From contig JAESIW010000207.1 of assembly GCA_016802295.1 (NCBI GenBank), positions 947,978-1,011,977 on the forward strand: a DNA stretch of 64,000 nt, in the 5' to 3' direction. Every line of letters begins with the position of its first letter. Position 1 is the stretch's first letter. This DNA is from Brachionus rotundiformis (Eukaryota; Rotifera; Eurotatoria; Ploima; Brachionidae). Positions 34,956 through 45,976 of the stretch are shown in pieces. Below the pieces are notes generated by a model. The model saw only the letters and a program-made list of their open reading frames with translations. It had not been told where the DNA came from and did not search any database. Position numbers and translations under genes: made by a program.

Positions 34956-35991
34956 ATAAAAAAGAGGCAAATTAACCCAAAAAATAAATGTCCATTTCAA
35001 GGAATCAAATCTGGAAACATCTTTTTTTTATCTGGAGGTCTTCCAATAAATTTATATTTGCTTTCAATATTCTTAATTTAACCATCTTGGAAATAAGATA
35101 TTTTGTTGTCCAGAGGTTGTACTTAAGTGGACTAAGCTTAGTTTTATACAGTCTGCCAGGTCCTAAGCTAACAACAATTTGGCATTTTTTATTTTTGTTA
35201 TGGCTAGAAGTTATGGTCATTTATTACCACTAGATATTTTTTTATTTTGAATTATTTTGAACACATTTAGGTCATATGGTCCAAAATGTTGAATATATTA
35301 TTTTATAATTAAATATAAAATAACATATTTTAGACTATTTTATATTTAATTAATTTTCTTTTTTTCCAAAAACAATAAAAAAAAATACTTTTTTTTTTGA
35401 GCATAAAATAAACTCACTTGGCAAAATTGGCAAAAATACCAAGAGGATGATTAATTGTACAAATTGGCAATCTCAATTAATATCAAAATTTAAGTCCTAA
35501 CCAAACAAAACATACATAAAACTGACATCTATTATTTATTAATGAAATATTAATCACACATACTTTAATTTCAATTTAAATGTGATACTATTAGTAAAAA
35601 TTAATAATTTAAGACTAATTTAAAAAGGGCCTTTGTCGTAAATGACACACGTATTTTCGTACCATTTGAAAATACGGTGCGGAATGGCGATCAAGACATT
35701 TCGAAGGCATAATTTTTATCTGAAAAAGAGGTTGCAGTCGTTACCATGAGATTTCGTGGATACCATGACGCACCTCAGAAAAAGCTCATTTGAAAAAAAA
35801 TTTCTAAAATTAATTCTAATTTATGTTCTTATTCAACTAATTGGCATAATAAAATAAATTTTTTTGACATTTGGAACAATGACGTATTTTGTAGAGAATG
35901 CATGAGCAGGCAATAATTGACAAATGAAGCTTGCCAATGGTATAAATATTGATTAAAGTATCGATTTTAAAAGTAAAGAAGTAAAGAAAAA
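34956..35991. other. AT-rich, no gene seen
   Basis: No supported gene. A TATA-like GGTATAAATATT starts at about 35939, some 53 bp upstream of the small peptide gene that follows. Confidence 0.4.
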
Positions 35992-36147
35992 ATGAGCTTT
36001 TATCACTACGGATATCCAGATTACGGCTACGGCGGCTTCGGAGGCTACAGCGGCTACCACGGCTACTACAATGGCGGACATGGTCATTACGGACATCATT
36101 TTGGACATCACCACAAGTACCACCATTACCACGGATACTCTTCATAG
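35992..36147 (+). CDS. Gly/Tyr/His-rich small protein, copy 2
   Basis: A 51-codon frame from ATG 35992 to TAG 36145-36147. It begins MSFYHYGYPDYGYGGFGGY and becomes His-rich (GHHFGHHHKYHHYHGYSS). It shares its two ends and overall plan with 4257-4415, but the middle differs (NGGHGHYG here, HGGRNHFG there). A TATA-like motif lies about 53 bp upstream. There is no signal peptide. Function unknown. Confidence 0.78.
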   Translation: MSFYHYGYPDYGYGGFGGYSGYHGYYNGGHGHYGHHFGHHHKYHHYHGYSS

Positions 36148-36530
36148 ATAGATATTTAAAGACCTTATCTTTTCTGCTTTTTAGCCTTTATTAGTATGAA
36201 TAAAATTTTTGGTTCTTATAACCAAACACAATTTTTAACTTTTTACTCTTTATTATGCATTTATATTAATGAACATTTAATTTTGCCAATTTTAAAATAC
36301 CGATTTTTCAAATAGTAGCTTTACTTTTGATCATATCTTTTTTTATTTTTCAAGGCAATTTTTATTAGTTCTAGCCTTAAATTTTAGAGTAAGTTGCCAT
36401 AAAAAAGACGTCTAAGAGAGAACTTGGTAAAGATGAGTCCGATTGACCTCATTTTGTATCCGAGGATACATAGTAATAATATAATTAAGCTGCAGCAAAC
36501 AGGCTTGCGGAGACATCTATGGTAGCTAAA

Positions 36531-36558
36531 TACAGTATTGCACAAAAGTTTAGACGCA
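36531..36558 (+). repeat. probable Tc1 left terminal repeat
   Basis: TACAGTATTGCACAAAAGTT followed by TAGACGCAC looks like a Tc1-type terminus (TA target then CAGT..., AAAAGTTTaga). It lies about 170 bp before the transposase remnant. The matching right end was not found. Confidence 0.5.
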
Positions 36559-36724
36559 CTAGTTTTATTCAATATTATTTCGTGAGCCGTTAAAATATTT
36601 AATTTTGTTTTAGAAATGTATTAAATAAAAATTCATTTTTAATTAAACTAACTCTGCCCTTCAAATTGATGCAAAATACATGATAGATCAATATTACACT
36701 ACTAACTTTTAGAGACCAAAATAG

Positions 36725-37360
36725 TTTTTTAAACAGGTAAGAAAAAATCCTACAATACGTAATAGAAAGTTGGCTTCTGAGTTGAAAAATGTTAAGGTAA
36801 GCAGAGAAACAGTAAGAAGATTTCTAACTAGTTAAGGAATAGGAACTTATACAGCTCTGAAAAATAGTTACAGCTGCTGACAGCATCGGATAGAATCAAA
36901 AGATTAAAATGGTGTAAAGAAAGATTGAATTGGACATTAGAGCGTTGGGCAATGATAATTTATAGTGATGAATCCAATTTTGGGATGTTTAATAGGAAAT
37001 CAAGGGATTTAGTAAAAAGGTTAAGAAAAGAAAAATACGACACAAGATTTGTGGTACCAACTCTACAAGGTGTTGGTGGATCCGCAGGAATATATGAATG
37101 CATCAGCGTTAAAGGTACAGGATGCTGTCGAATATATGAGGGGCGAATTAATCAATATAACTATAAAGAAACGTTAGAAAATGAACTTATGGCATCTGTT
37201 GATATTTTTTACCAGAGATGATCCTTGATTTTTTCAAGGATGGAGCTCCAGCACATAGAGCAAAGCTAATTAAAGAGTGGTTTGATGAGAATAATATTGC
37301 CCTCTTACCATGGTGTACCAGATCACCTGATCTTAATCCTGTCGAGATGCACTGATGTTA
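36725..37360 (+). pseudogene. Tc1-type transposase, broken
   Basis: The N-terminal DNA-binding part (NRKLASELKNVKVSRETVRR, from about 36755) is followed by stops. Then 36925-37221 carries the first catalytic Asp in IIYSDESNFGMF, plus GGSAGIYECISVKG. After a frame change near 37215 come DFFKDGAPAHRA (second Asp) and SPDLNPVEMH (the third catalytic acidic residue region), then a stop. Motif order matches Tc1/mariner DDE transposases. It has stops and frameshifts, so it is dead. Confidence 0.88.
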
Positions 37361-37479
37361 CCTGCTAAATATGTGAATTCAATTATACACCTTAAATGTC
37401 CATAGAGTCATCTAATATGGCGTTTTTACTCATTACTTTGGTTTTGGTCCTATTGGTTTCAGATCACTAAGTGTGGTGT

Positions 37480-37700
37480 CTTCATATGCATAAGTGTTTC
37501 TTTATTACATATTAAAAAAAGCTTTGTTTTTAATCGGCGCAGTATACCACTTGGACTTTCGACACTTGCTGATTGTTCCTCTCCAAGGCGCTTCCCGTTT
37601 TCCCAATAATTATGGTGCAGAATGCCCCAACTGCATTTGGTAGCAGCGTTATTCCTCTCCAATTATCACATATCATTTTCTTGCCTTTTGTAATTTCTCA
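37480..37700 (-). pseudogene. LINE reverse transcriptase fragment
   Basis: Minus strand reads CDNWRGITLLPNAVGAFCTI, a clear match to the reverse-transcriptase block C.NWRGI.LL......i...i...R. The usual QaGFR segment is missing and frame breaks follow. Confidence 0.7.
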
Positions 37701-37936
37701 GCACCATATCTTGGCCGAAGTGGCCATGTCATTTTTCAACTGTTGAACCGTTTTGAATGCAATCCTTACAAGAACTGCCAGACTTGCGTACAAAAAGAGC
37801 CTGGCTAAGTTAAGAATATTAGGAATATTAGTTAAGTAAAAAATATTTAAATTAAACTTTATTATGGTAACAATATTAAAAGGCTTTTTTAGAAGGTTTA
37901 AAAAAAATTGGTTAACATATTAAAAGCAGTTAAGTT

Positions 37937-38921
37937 TTATGTGGTAAATCCAGTTTTTTGGTTTATTACTGGTAGCAGTATTGTTTGATCTTTTCGCGGA
38001 TGCTCTTTCTGTGGAGAAATTTTGGTATCACCTAAAGAAAAGATAAGAGTTGATAACTGACAATTAATTGTATAAATTATCTACTTCTGCTGTAGTAGTA
38101 CTGTTTGTATATGTCATTTGGGAGCAAGGAACGGTAGGCTGACCTAAGCTGGTCAAACTGTGCATTGGTTTTATCGCTTTTTAAGCGAGAATCGTTGCTC
38201 GGTGTCTCGTTGGACCCGGTCATATTTTCTTCACTAAAAAAAATAAAAAATCAATCAATTAAAATAATTTATTAAAGAAAATATTTTCTATCTTTACAAA
38301 TTACCTAATTTTGAGAGCCTTTTTGTCACTTGACTTGGCCACTGTTTCACTTGATCTTGAAAATTGTTGATTCTTTGACTTGAATGATACCAGAGTCTAA
38401 TTACATTTATATTTTAAAACTTCAAGTTTTTTAAATGGGGTTTTTAGGTAAAATGATCAAAGATTACATGTGATCTTTTATTATATTTTTTAAACTTTTC
38501 TGATATCTCTATAGCTATTACTTCTAGTAATTTTTCCAGTTCCTTAAGGCTCTTGCAGTTTTCTTTAATGTCAAAATGGTACTGTTTTATTAAAAGGCTG
38601 TTTAGATCAGGGTTGATGATTATCTAAAAGTAAACTGGTAAAACAGAGCCGACACATTTGGCACACTTACGTCTCGGTTGTTTATTCGGCAGCGTCGAAT
38701 TTCGTACAAAGACTTTAGCACTAGACGCTGCTGATCGAACAAACTGCCGTGGTTTTTTTTACCATACGACTTGTGCTCGTTTGGCTTTATTACCAAACGC
38801 ACCGTACCGTCTTCATTTGAGCAAATAGCATTTTGGACCAAATTAGAGCTTTCTTTTTTGCCTAATTGATAGTCAGATGTCGGATATTTGAATTCTTTTA
38901 CATGAATGGACTCAGTTTTAT
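37937..38921 (-). CDS. five-exon orphan gene (5' end not placed)
   Basis: Exons in transcription order: 38921-38671, 38623-38468, 38396-38305, 38233-38085, 38031-37937. Introns are 47, 71, 71 and 53 nt, and phases agree throughout, giving at least 246 aa. The first listed exon begins 2 nt into a codon after an AAAAG acceptor, so a start exon lies further upstream. Exon 1 carries GTVRLVIKPNEHKSYGKK and LVLKSLYEIRRCRINNRD; exon 2 is a helical charged segment (SLKELEKLLEVIAIEISEKF); exons 3-4 are Ser/Lys-rich, then FDQLRSAYRSLLPNDIYKQY. I do not recognise the family. The last exon could also be read in another frame, ending IKQYCYQ, but that does not match the splice phase. Confidence 0.65.
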
Positions 38922-39069
38922 CTTTTTATAAGAAATTTTTTTATTTCTATGCAAGAAAATTATTAACCTAAAAAAAGCCTTTATCTTGTAGTATCTGGTA
39001 CATATTAAATTAACTTTTTAATAATAATCAAGTAAATGATGATTAAAAAGTTTAATTCAGATCTGCTAT

Positions 39070-39360
39070 ACCACAATTTTAATGAGATAGCTATCCTGGT
39101 ATGGAGCCTCCTCAAAAAAGAACCAATTTTAGCTATACTTAAATCCAAGCAGAGCAATATTCTGATTTGGTTTGGTCATAATGATAAAAATTTGCCAAGA
39201 ACCATTAGCAAATGAAGCACGTGTGGTTTAAGAGATGGAATTTAGACACGTGTGGCTATCTCATCTTGTCTTATCTAGTCAATAAATCGCTCACAAATAG
39301 AATAAGCAGTTACCAAGTAGATGGTGGGCATCATTTTTGAGAAATATTTTATCTTAATTT
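39070..39360 (+). repeat. dispersed repeat family C, copy 3
   Basis: The most complete copy: ATGAGATAGCTATCCTGGT, AAAAAAGAACCAATTTTAG, TTTGCCAAGAACCATTAGC, TTATCTAGTCAATAAATCGC, CTCACAAATAGAATAAGC, GTTACCAAGTAGATGG. Confidence 0.75.
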
Positions 39361-39879
39361 AATTTATTATATCCTCAAGGTCTCTAAAAATATATTTTTT
39401 TTACATTTAATTTAACAGATAGCTAAATTGTATTTTAAAGTTTTATAAAAATAAATTTTTTTGTCTTATTTCATTACCTAATAGACCATTGGTAAATTTT
39501 TTTATTCCCAAAGCATGTATTTAGTGTAGTATTATACTTTTGGCAATTATATTTACTTAAAATTATCAATTATTAATTAATGATCTTACTAAAATGCGAC
39601 TTGTTAATAATAAATGATAATTTTGATTAAAAAAATCCCAAAAGACAACTTTGTCTCAATCGGACTCTCACACTTGTCTAAAGTCCCATTTTCAAGATAA
39701 TAAGTTACCATAATACCAGTTCGACCTAGTCCAGATCCAGCTTGTTCACCAATGGAACCAGAAAATTTTCTTATTAATTCAATTTTGAATACAGGAACAG
39801 AATTGTCTCTTTTTTAAAATAAATAAAACTAATAAATAAAAGATAAGTGTTATCCCTCAATAAGTCACTTTTTTACCAA

Positions 39880-39965
39880 TGTTATAATCTTTTTTTATAA
39901 CCTTATCTAGTCAATGAATCAATTACCAATAAATTACTAGCTACCAAGTGATGGTGGTCTACAAT
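39880..39965 (+). repeat. dispersed repeat family C, copy 4 (partial)
   Basis: Only the last third of the unit: TTATCTAGTCAATGAATC, then a shortened spacer and TACCAAGTGATGGTGG. Confidence 0.6.
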
Positions 39966-40099
39966 TTTTAGAAAAAATTTTATTAAAAAATTTCTAAATA
40001 AAGATGGTAAATAATATTTTTTAATTTTTTAAAACTAGTTATATTTCTAAATGTCTAATTGGTAAAGCAAATTCCAATTAATCATTTAATTTTTTTAAT

Positions 40100-43000
40100 T
40101 TAATATTTATTAAGCTCAAATTTTAAGCTTGCCAAAAAGATATAACAGATATTGAAAATTAAGTTACTTTTAAGAGCATATCTCTCGGGTGAAGATGTAT
40201 CCTCGGCTAAGTCATGATCACTTGTTTTCAACTTAGTCGTAGCTTTATGGTTAACTTTTTTTCTCTGATTAGTACTATTTGTAACAATTGGTTTTGCTCT
40301 TTTCCTCTCATTTACATCTGGCAAAGTTGTTATATTCGAATTGACCAAATCTTTTTTTTCATTCACACAACCATTATCGCTTAAACCCAGCTCGTCTTCT
40401 TTCTTTTCAACACGTTTCATTTTGCCATTTGTCTTTTTGGAATGATTACTCGAAATTTCATCTTTTCCATAATCGTTCTCTGTGCTTCCATCAGCCATGG
40501 GACTCTTTCTCCCACTGTCTGACCCGTTCTCTCGATTCTGTTTCTTTATTTGACCATTTTGTGAACTTTTTGCCGAGTTGTTGTTCTCGTCCAGATCCAA
40601 TAAGTCCGCTTCAGCATCACTTTCACCAAACTCCACACTCTTTTCTTGCTCAATCGAACCATTTTTTTCATTTTGATCTGTTTTTTTCAATTTTTTATCA
40701 TAAACCCCGGACAAAATGTCAATTTTTTTCTTTGTCCTTTCATTTTTTATCTTTTCCTGGGCCTCATGGTTCTTTTTCTTTTTATCCTTTACAGGATCAG
40801 TCTGTTTAGTTGCTTTGGGATTCATTTGGACAAGAGTCTTATCCGAGTCATAGATAGGTATGACATTATCTCTTTTTTTCCTAGTCTTATCATCCTTTTT
40901 GATGCTTTTGTTTTGTTTAGAAGTTGAATTTTTATCCGCTTGACTTGGTAAAGTGTCCAAGTCGTTTTTGCTTGAGTTGGTCACTGTTTTGGTTGGCTTT
41001 TTGGACTCGCTTTCGCCCTCGGAATCTTTTTCACCATTCACCAAAGGGTTTTTCTCATTTTCAATGATATTCTTAAAGTTTTTTTTAATCTGGTCTGAGT
41101 TTTTCTCGGCCACATCGGTGCCAATCAAGCCACCGATTGACTTTAGGTATTTAGCCACGTCCCTGGCATTCTTGAGCACCGCTATGTCATAAGGGGACAT
41201 AAAAGAGCTCTGAAAAGAGACAATTTATTAGATAAGCTGCTGGTTTCATACCTGTACTCACAGATGATGTCTTCATTAAGCAGTTGACATCGACTCCGTC
41301 AGCAACCAGTCGCTTGCATAGCTTCAGGTCGTTGTCAGCCGCAGCTAGATGTAGCAGTGTCCGGCCATCGTATATATTCGATGATTTAGAGGCTTTTTTA
41401 TCTTTTATTACACTCATCAAATAATAGACACATTCTTAGAATTAATAAAAGATAATTTCTTATAAATATTTATTAAATAGCTGCTTTTTCTATTCACTGG
41501 TAAATTAAATGGCAAGTTTAGGCTCTTAAGCCTTTTTTAATCTCATACTTAGATAAAATCAGGTTAAAGTTGGTAAATAGTTGGTGAATGATCGAGCTTA
41601 AAGTTCGTGAAAACAAATTTAAGCCTTTTTTTTAAATGGACCAGAATGTTCTGCAGCAGTACCATGTAAATTTAAGCTAAAATAGGAACACAGAAACTTA
41701 GAGCTGCTTAACAAATCGATTTTCTTCTTCCTACGAGCCTTTAAGTTAATTAAATAATGAGCATAAACTATTAATTATTAATTAAGTCAAATATATTTTT
41801 ATTTATTTAAAACTTTTAACTAAAATTAATTTTTAAAATAATTCAAATGTGTTGTCACATAATTGCTTAAATTTTAATTTGATTTAAAGACCAAATTGAC
41901 CAAAAAGGAATATGTGTTTGTTTTATCTCTTCGTAAATAATTTAATTTTTAAATAATTTATAATCAAAAAGTAAATAATAAAAGTTAAAAATTATCAATA
42001 GCTATTTATTATTTGATTTGGGACTTTTGTATGGAACAGCTTGGATACATAAAATTAATGCCTTAAAAAAAAAAGGAATTTATAAATCCAGTTTCTGTCA
42101 GAGTTGTTTGTTTGTGCCGGAAGTTTTAGGACTTAGAGAGAATTTTAAATAAATCAATAAATTATAATTATTTTTTCTTCTAAATTAATTATGAAATCAA
42201 TTAACTTACCCATTTGCTTGTTGTAGTAGGCTTCATGTATGGGAAAGTCTCCACGGCGGTTTCTGAGCCAAATATTTGAATTTTTTGTACAAAGCACTTT
42301 GAGACACTTGAGCTGGCCCTTGGCGGCCGCACAATGGTAAGCCCTTGGCAAAAAAATAACATTCAGCACTTGGCACCTTCATCTAAGCTTACGTTCTTCC
42401 TTTACAGTCCTGGACATGCAAATTACTGCCATATTTAAGCAACAGGCTGCATGCGCTTACTTGACCGAGCGTGGCTGCGTAAAATATGGGCGTACAATTG
42501 TTATTGTCCATGATGTCCACAGATGTCTTGCATTGTTCGATTAAAATTTTGATGCATTCAAGGTGACCACGGCTTGCGGCGCAGTGTAGCGCTACAACAA
42601 TTTATTTAATTAATTTTTACATGTTTTAATTAATAAAAATTTTAATTGTACCAGTTAGACCATCTTTTTCATGCTTATTGGGGTCGGAACCGGCCGCAAA
42701 AAGCTCTAACAACGCTTCACTACTGCCTGGTAACACATAAACAATATAGAAACAAAAAAAAGAAAAAATTTGCCAAATAGTACCACTGCTGGCCGCCCAA
42801 ATGATGGCGTTCCGCTGGTCAAAGTCCTCTACGTCTATTTTAACCTTTTGGTCAATTAATTTTTTGAGTATGAGCAGGCTTTTGGTCTGATTGCGGCTAA
42901 TCGACTCGTCCCAGATGTCTATTTGGCCGCACATTTGCGCAGCATAGTGGATTGGGTATGCACCATGAACATCAGCGGTCTCCGGGTCAGCGTTGTTCTC

Positions 43001-43381
43001 AAGCAACAAGTCCAACACTTCATCTTGACCGCATACTACACTCCAGTGAATGGCCGAGTGCATCTCGCCATCGGATGTGTTCACATCAGCGCCCATCTTC
43101 ACCAAATACTGCACAATTGCCAAGTTGCCACAAATCACTGCCAAGTGCAGACACGAATAGCCGTCTTTGTCCTGGTGGTTTATTTGGGCATTGTAGGACA
43201 GCAACAGCTCAATGCAGGCGGTCTCTATGTTCTCGGCGCAGTAGAGCAGCGCCGTCCTCTCATTCGAGTCCTTGGCGTCCACTGCGGCGCCTTTGGACAG
43301 CATACTTTTCACATCATCCGGGTTATTGTTCTGACATGCCAGCATCAATGGTGTTATTTCAATAGTTGGTATCGATGCCAT
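40100..43381 (-). CDS. ankyrin-repeat protein with Lys/Ser-rich tail (inversin-like layout)
   Basis: Six exons: 43381-42784, 42726-42652, 42591-42393, 42343-42210, 41434-41262, 41209-40100; 762 aa. All joins keep frame. About ten ankyrin repeats fill residues 8-420 (e.g. ITPLMLACQNNNPDDVKSML, GYSCLHLAVICGNLAIVQYL, AYHCAAAKGQLKCLKVL, RTLLHLAAADNDLKLCKRL). One repeat reads RNAIIWAASSGSSEALLELF, like the WAAGKGSD repeat of inversin. The tail (about 430-762) is low complexity, rich in Lys, Ser, Asn and Asp, with SPERY near the end. No IQ motif was seen, so calling it inversin would go too far. A TTTTCAG acceptor sits directly before the ATG. The last intron-like signal (AAAAGTAACT near 40172) might remove the final hydrophobic residues. 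Intron 41435-42209 is 775 nt. Confidence 0.85.
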
Positions 43382-45976
43382 CTGAAAATAAAAACAATTT
43401 CCAAAACCAGGATATTAATCCGATTTAAATAAAAATATGTATTTATAAAATATAAAAAAAGCTTTAATTTTTCTTCCCTGAACAAAAAAAAAAAAAAAAA
43501 CTTTATTTATTTTAAGCTTAATTTTACATAAATATTAAATATTTGAAGATCTTTTAAAGGCAAATAATAATTTTAGTTGCTATGCAAGTGATAAACAGTG
43601 ATAATCGATGGGGTTTTATTATAAATTATAATGTGGTGTGACATTTATGCCTAAATACTTCCATAATTCGATTTATTTTTTTTGGAGCTAATTCTTTTTA
43701 TTTTCTATTTTCCTCATTTGGTAACTTTGGTAACAAGCACATTATTAGCTAGACTGTGAACAATTATAAGGAACTAAATATGGATTTTTTTGTTGTGCTA
43801 GAAACTGTTCACTCAACTGGATGCCCGATAAGGAGCTGCGAAAGGAAATTGGCAAAACTCGAATTTAAAAGTTGTCCCAGAATTGTTCCATTTGAATTTT
43901 TAAACAATTAACCATATTGAATAGCTTTTAGAAATTTAATTAATAATTTATTTGGAAAATAAACTTAATCCCAGTTTGGCACGTCACTGTTGCCAGATTA
44001 TAATTTAATTGACTTTTAGAACATTATTTTTGTTGATCCTGAAGCATAAGCAAATTTGGAGACAAATATTAACTTAAATCGCTATGACATAAATATTGGT
44101 TCCAAGAGACCAATTTTATTTATTAATTAAAAAAAAATACTAAAAAAAAAATAATAAAAGATATAAAAAAAAGAGAATTTGGTTGTTTTTAAATCAATAA
44201 AAATGGTTGATTTACGGTAACCAAGATGGAACCAGCATAAATAATTTAAGCCTTCCGATTAAGCTGCGTTCATTCAAGATATTAAATTTTTGTCATGCTA
44301 GGTTATTGTATCTATTCAGTGATTGAATCATGTTTTTGATAGTTCACTTAAAAATTAATTTAGCTTCCTTTACGTTTGACTAGATCGGAATTGGCTCGAA
44401 ATGAAATTATTGCCAAATAATTTAATTTGCTTAATATATCAGTTAAAAAATGCACATGTTAATATATGTCGGATGAAAAATGTTTACCAAAGGACCAAAA
44501 TTAATCCTTTGGAAAAATAATTAGTAAACACTTAATTAATATTTTTTGTGATTAAATTATAAGACTTGGAACCGTTTTGCCAAATTGGAAAATGCTGATA
44601 AATATTTTAGTGATTTTATTTTACCTTACATTTTTTATTAAGGAATAATTCTTAATTTAAATTTAAAATTAAGTAATTAAAAAAAAGGAATATAATAATA
44701 GCATGATTTCATTCGAATTAAGCAACACTTCAAAATACTTTTTAAATATATCAACCAGCTACAGCTTAAGTTGTAGAACAGTGTAGTAGGATTACAACTG
44801 ATGCACAGAAGCGAATGATAAAGTAGATAGTCTTTTTAAAAATTGGTTTACCAGAATAATTTATTTTCGTGCGGTGTTTTGGTACTTGACTTGAGGATCA
44901 ATGAATAGTAAACAGGAAAGAGAAGTCTTACAGAAGAACTAACCAGTCTTTTTGGTCAAATTTCTTTTATGTTTTAAATACCAATAAATCAAAATTTCAA
45001 TTAAAATATATTTTCTCAATTGTCTGTTAATAAATGTTTATTTTTCAATTTTTACTTAAATTTAATTCTAATTTGAATAATGAAATTATCTTTATCTGAT
45101 TTTTTATTAATGATTTTTCTTATCTTTTAAGAAAATTTGACATAAAAATGTTAGCTACGATTGACAGTGTTTTGAAAAATTTATCTGTCTTAGCAATTGG
45201 TGTTATTACGGTTATTAAGGTTGATATTATTGTTGGTCAAAAACCTATTCTATGATATTTTCTAATAGAAAAATAAAATTCCTGGAATGATAAATCTTTT
45301 TGGAAATGATATAAAAGTGGTTAAAGAAGTTTTTTAGGTTTTAGGATTGATCCAAGTTTGCATTTAGTATCTCATTAATTGTAATGTCTTTATTATCTGT
45401 TGGGCAAGTAGTGGCTATTTATCAATAAATAAAGTAAGGAGTTATTGCTGTGACATTCTATCAAGAATTCTGAGGCCATTATTTTAAATTGCTTTTTACA
45501 AGCAACTTTATAATATGTGATAATATTTACATATTTAACCAAATAAGTGGTTAATGCAAATTTACTGTGGAGAAAAAATATATTCAAATAATGTTTTTAG
45601 ATTTAAATATAAAAAAACATTAAAGCCACTGATTCTGCAAAGCAGTGTTTAATAGCATTATAAAAGATTATAAAAGAGAAAGTTATTTTCTTGTGGGTAC
45701 CAGTCTTTTGGGGACTTGGCAGAGCCTTTTTTTAAATTGTAAAATTATTTTATATCATTTAAATAAATGAATTGCTAATCGGTCTTCATGACAACGACAC
45801 TAGCCTGTTGATTAACCTTAAAATTTGGAAAAAAAAAGTTACCATATTGTTAAAGCTAATATTTATTCGAATTTAAAAAGTATAAATGGAAAAAAATTCT
45901 CCTTAATTAAGGAATCTTGATTAAGCATACAAATAACTAAAATAAAAACAATTTTTTATCGAATATACAAATTTAT
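43382..45976. other. intergenic, no supported gene
   Basis: AT-rich. A 35-codon ATG frame at 45148-45255 (+) encodes a mostly hydrophobic peptide (SVLAIGVITVIKVDIIVG), but nothing else supports it. No RNA gene or clear repeat seen. Confidence 0.35.

Larger units (their letters stand above)
38922..40099. other. intergenic with family C repeats
   Basis: Contains family C copies at 39070-39360 and 39880-39965. The first coding exon of the orphan gene to the left may be hidden in 38930-39070. No other gene recognised. Confidence 0.4.

Noticed and set aside
34988..35233. 81-codon + strand frame
   Set aside because: Hydrophobic AT-driven translation with an equally long antisense frame; no family features or splice context.
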